64,000 nucleotides of DNA from the NCBI GenBank assembly GCA_945952105.1, contig CAMFGZ010000013.1, positions 62,001-126,000 of the forward strand, in the 5' to 3' direction. Below, piece by piece: positions 62,876 to 64,000 of this stretch. Within the stretch, counting starts at the first letter, position 1. Each line of letters starts with the position of its first letter. This DNA is from an uncultured Rhodospirillaceae bacterium. Its GTDB lineage: Bacteria > Pseudomonadota > Alphaproteobacteria > Reyranellales > Reyranellaceae. The notes under the pieces were generated by a model, which searched no databases, had not been told where the DNA came from, and saw only the letters and a program-made list of their open reading frames with translations. A program made the position numbers and the translations under genes.

Positions 62876-64000
62876 GATGCTGCCCGCGGACGGGTTGGTG
62901 ATCGTCGCCAAGCACGAATGCCATACCTGCGTGCTGGTCGAGCCGGTGATGCAGCGCCTCGACAAGGCCGGCGCGCTCACCGTCATCACCCAGGACGATC
63001 CGGCGTTCCCGTCGGGTGTCAGCCGTGTGCTCGACGACCAGCAGCTCGAACGGTCGTTCCATCTCAAGGTCGAGGCCGTGCCGACGCTGATCCGCTACGA
63101 AGGCGGCCGCGAGGTCGGCCGCACCGTGGGCTGGGATCGCGCCGAATGGACCCGCCTCGCCGGCGAAGCGGCGGCGGGCGAGGGCCTGCCCGCGTGGCAG
63201 CCCGGCTGCGGCTCGCGCAGCGTCGAGCCCGGCGTGCAGGAAGCGCTGATCGCGCGCTACGGCGATCCCGGCCTCGCGTCGCGCGAGATCATGGTCGGCG
63301 AATGGGACGATCCGATCGAAGCCTGTTTCGAGCGCGGCTGGAGCGACGGCCTGCCCGTAGTGCCGCCGACCGACGAGCGCATCCTGCGCATGCTGGGCGG
63401 CACCGACCGCAAGCCCGACGAGGTCGTGGGCCTTGTCCCGCCCAACCTCGCACCCTGCACGGTCGAGAAGGTGGCCATCAACGCGGTGATGGCGGGCTGC
63501 AAGCCGGAATACATGCCCGTGGTGCTGGGCGTGCTGGAGGCGGCGCTCGATCCGCTGTTCGTGCTGCACGGCCTGCTCTGCACGACGCATTTCTCCGGGC
63601 CGCTGGTCATCATCAACGGGCCGGCCGCCAAGGCGGTCGGCATGAACTCCGGCGTCAATGCGCTGGGTCAGGGCAATCGCGCCAATGCCACGATCGGCCG
63701 CGCGCTGCAGCTCATCGTGCGCAATGTCGGCGGCGGCCTGCCCGGCGGCATGGATCGCGCGACGCTCGGTAATCCCGGCAAGTACACGTTCTGCTTTGCC
63801 GAGGACGAATCCGATCCTGATTGGGAGCCGCTGGCGCAGCGCCGCGGCATCGCCGCCGGGAGAAGCGCCGTCACGCTGTTCCATGCCGAGGGCGTGCATG
63901 GCTTCATCGACCAGAAGTCGCGCACGCCGGAGGAACTCACGCGCTCGCTGGCGATGGGCCTGTTCGGCGTCGGCCATCCCAAGCTCTGCGACTCAGGGAA
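62868..64000 (+). CDS. Thioredoxin-domain fusion protein with uncharacterised C-terminal domain (3' end beyond the window)
   Basis: The frame is open from the ATG at 62868 (or 62877) to the right edge: 377 codons and no stop. Residues 1-95 look like a thioredoxin fold with the redox motif HECHTC near residue 16 and VEAVPTLIRYEGG with cis-Pro. After a linker comes a distinct domain from about 145: IEACFERGWSDGLPVVPPTDERILRMLGG, DEVVGLVPPNLAPCTVEKVAINAVMAGCKPEYMPVVLG and LCTTHFSGPLVIINGPAA. I do not recognise a defined function for this second domain. The gene overlaps the alpha/beta hydrolase stop by eight bases. Confidence 0.8.
   Translation, partial: MIEMLPADGLVIVAKHECHTCVLVEPVMQRLDKAGALTVITQDDPAFPSGVSRVLDDQQLERSFHLKVEAVPTLIRYEGGREVGRTVGWDRAEWTRLAGEAAAGEGLPAWQPGCGSRSVEPGVQEALIARYGDPGLASREIMVGEWDDPIEACFERGWSDGLPVVPPTDERILRMLGGTDRKPDEVVGLVPPNLAPCTVEKVAINAVMAGCKPEYMPVVLGVLEAALDPLFVLHGLLCTTHFSGPLVIINGPAAKAVGMNSGVNALGQGNRANATIGRALQLIVRNVGGGLPGGMDRATLGNPGKYTFCFAEDESDPDWEPLAQRRGIAAGRSAVTLFHAEGVHGFIDQKSRTPEELTRSLAMGLFGVGHPKLCDSG

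Overview
This 64 kb window is GC-rich chromosome from an alphaproteobacterium. The gene set fits a Rhodospirillales/Hyphomicrobiales lineage of the Reyranella/Bradyrhizobium type: hrcA, a Tim44-like protein next to mltA, rph-rdgB-hemW, a complete ccmABCDEFGHI operon, ahpC-ahpF beside oxyR, and many solute ABC transporters. The genus is an inference, because there is no rRNA or other marker here. I saw no tRNA, rRNA, CRISPR array, insertion sequence or prophage.

Layout. 1-1932: lutAB lactate-oxidation genes, cut by the left edge. 2042-4670: a secreted unknown, mltA and a Tim44-like gene. 4779-7862: an operon of metallo-beta-lactamase-fold hydrolase, methyltransferase and membrane nucleotide cyclase. 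8408-14414: a BMP-type (nucleoside-like) ABC importer operon with two cysteine hydrolases, divergent from a GntR regulator whose likely operators are visible. 15385-18735: an amino-acid-type binding protein, hemW, rdgB and rph, coupled by overlapping stop/start codons. 18858-20592: hrcA and an L,D-transpeptidase. 20649-28073: a complete Opp/Dpp importer plus a VOC enzyme, divergent from a second GntR gene and a fumarylacetoacetase-family hydrolase. 28204-30776: zinc metallopeptidase, exonuclease III, a small membrane protein and a methyltransferase.

30802-45027 is the most unusual block. A 906-residue ABC exporter with a degenerate ATPase site and a roughly 290-residue insertion, followed by a cyclic-nucleotide-binding protein, diverges from ten tightly packed genes: four glycosyltransferases, a histidine phosphatase, a polysaccharide deacetylase, a membrane protein and an Opp-type importer without a binding protein. 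The spacer 45028-45448 is packed with palindromes and ends in a likely small RNA whose loops are C-rich and resemble anti-Shine-Dalgarno sequence.

45449-52521 is the cytochrome c maturation operon. A palindromic element lies in frame at the start of ccmH, and a 9-codon leader ORF overlaps the ccmF start. 52603-56105 is a lower-GC islet: an Mrr-like nuclease, a CoiA-like nuclease, an NTF2-fold protein and toxin-antitoxin-like small genes. 56170-59404 is ahpF, ahpC and oxyR. 59552-64000 holds two related small membrane proteins and a run of flavin-oxidase-like, desaturase and alpha/beta hydrolase genes, ending in a truncated thioredoxin-fusion gene.
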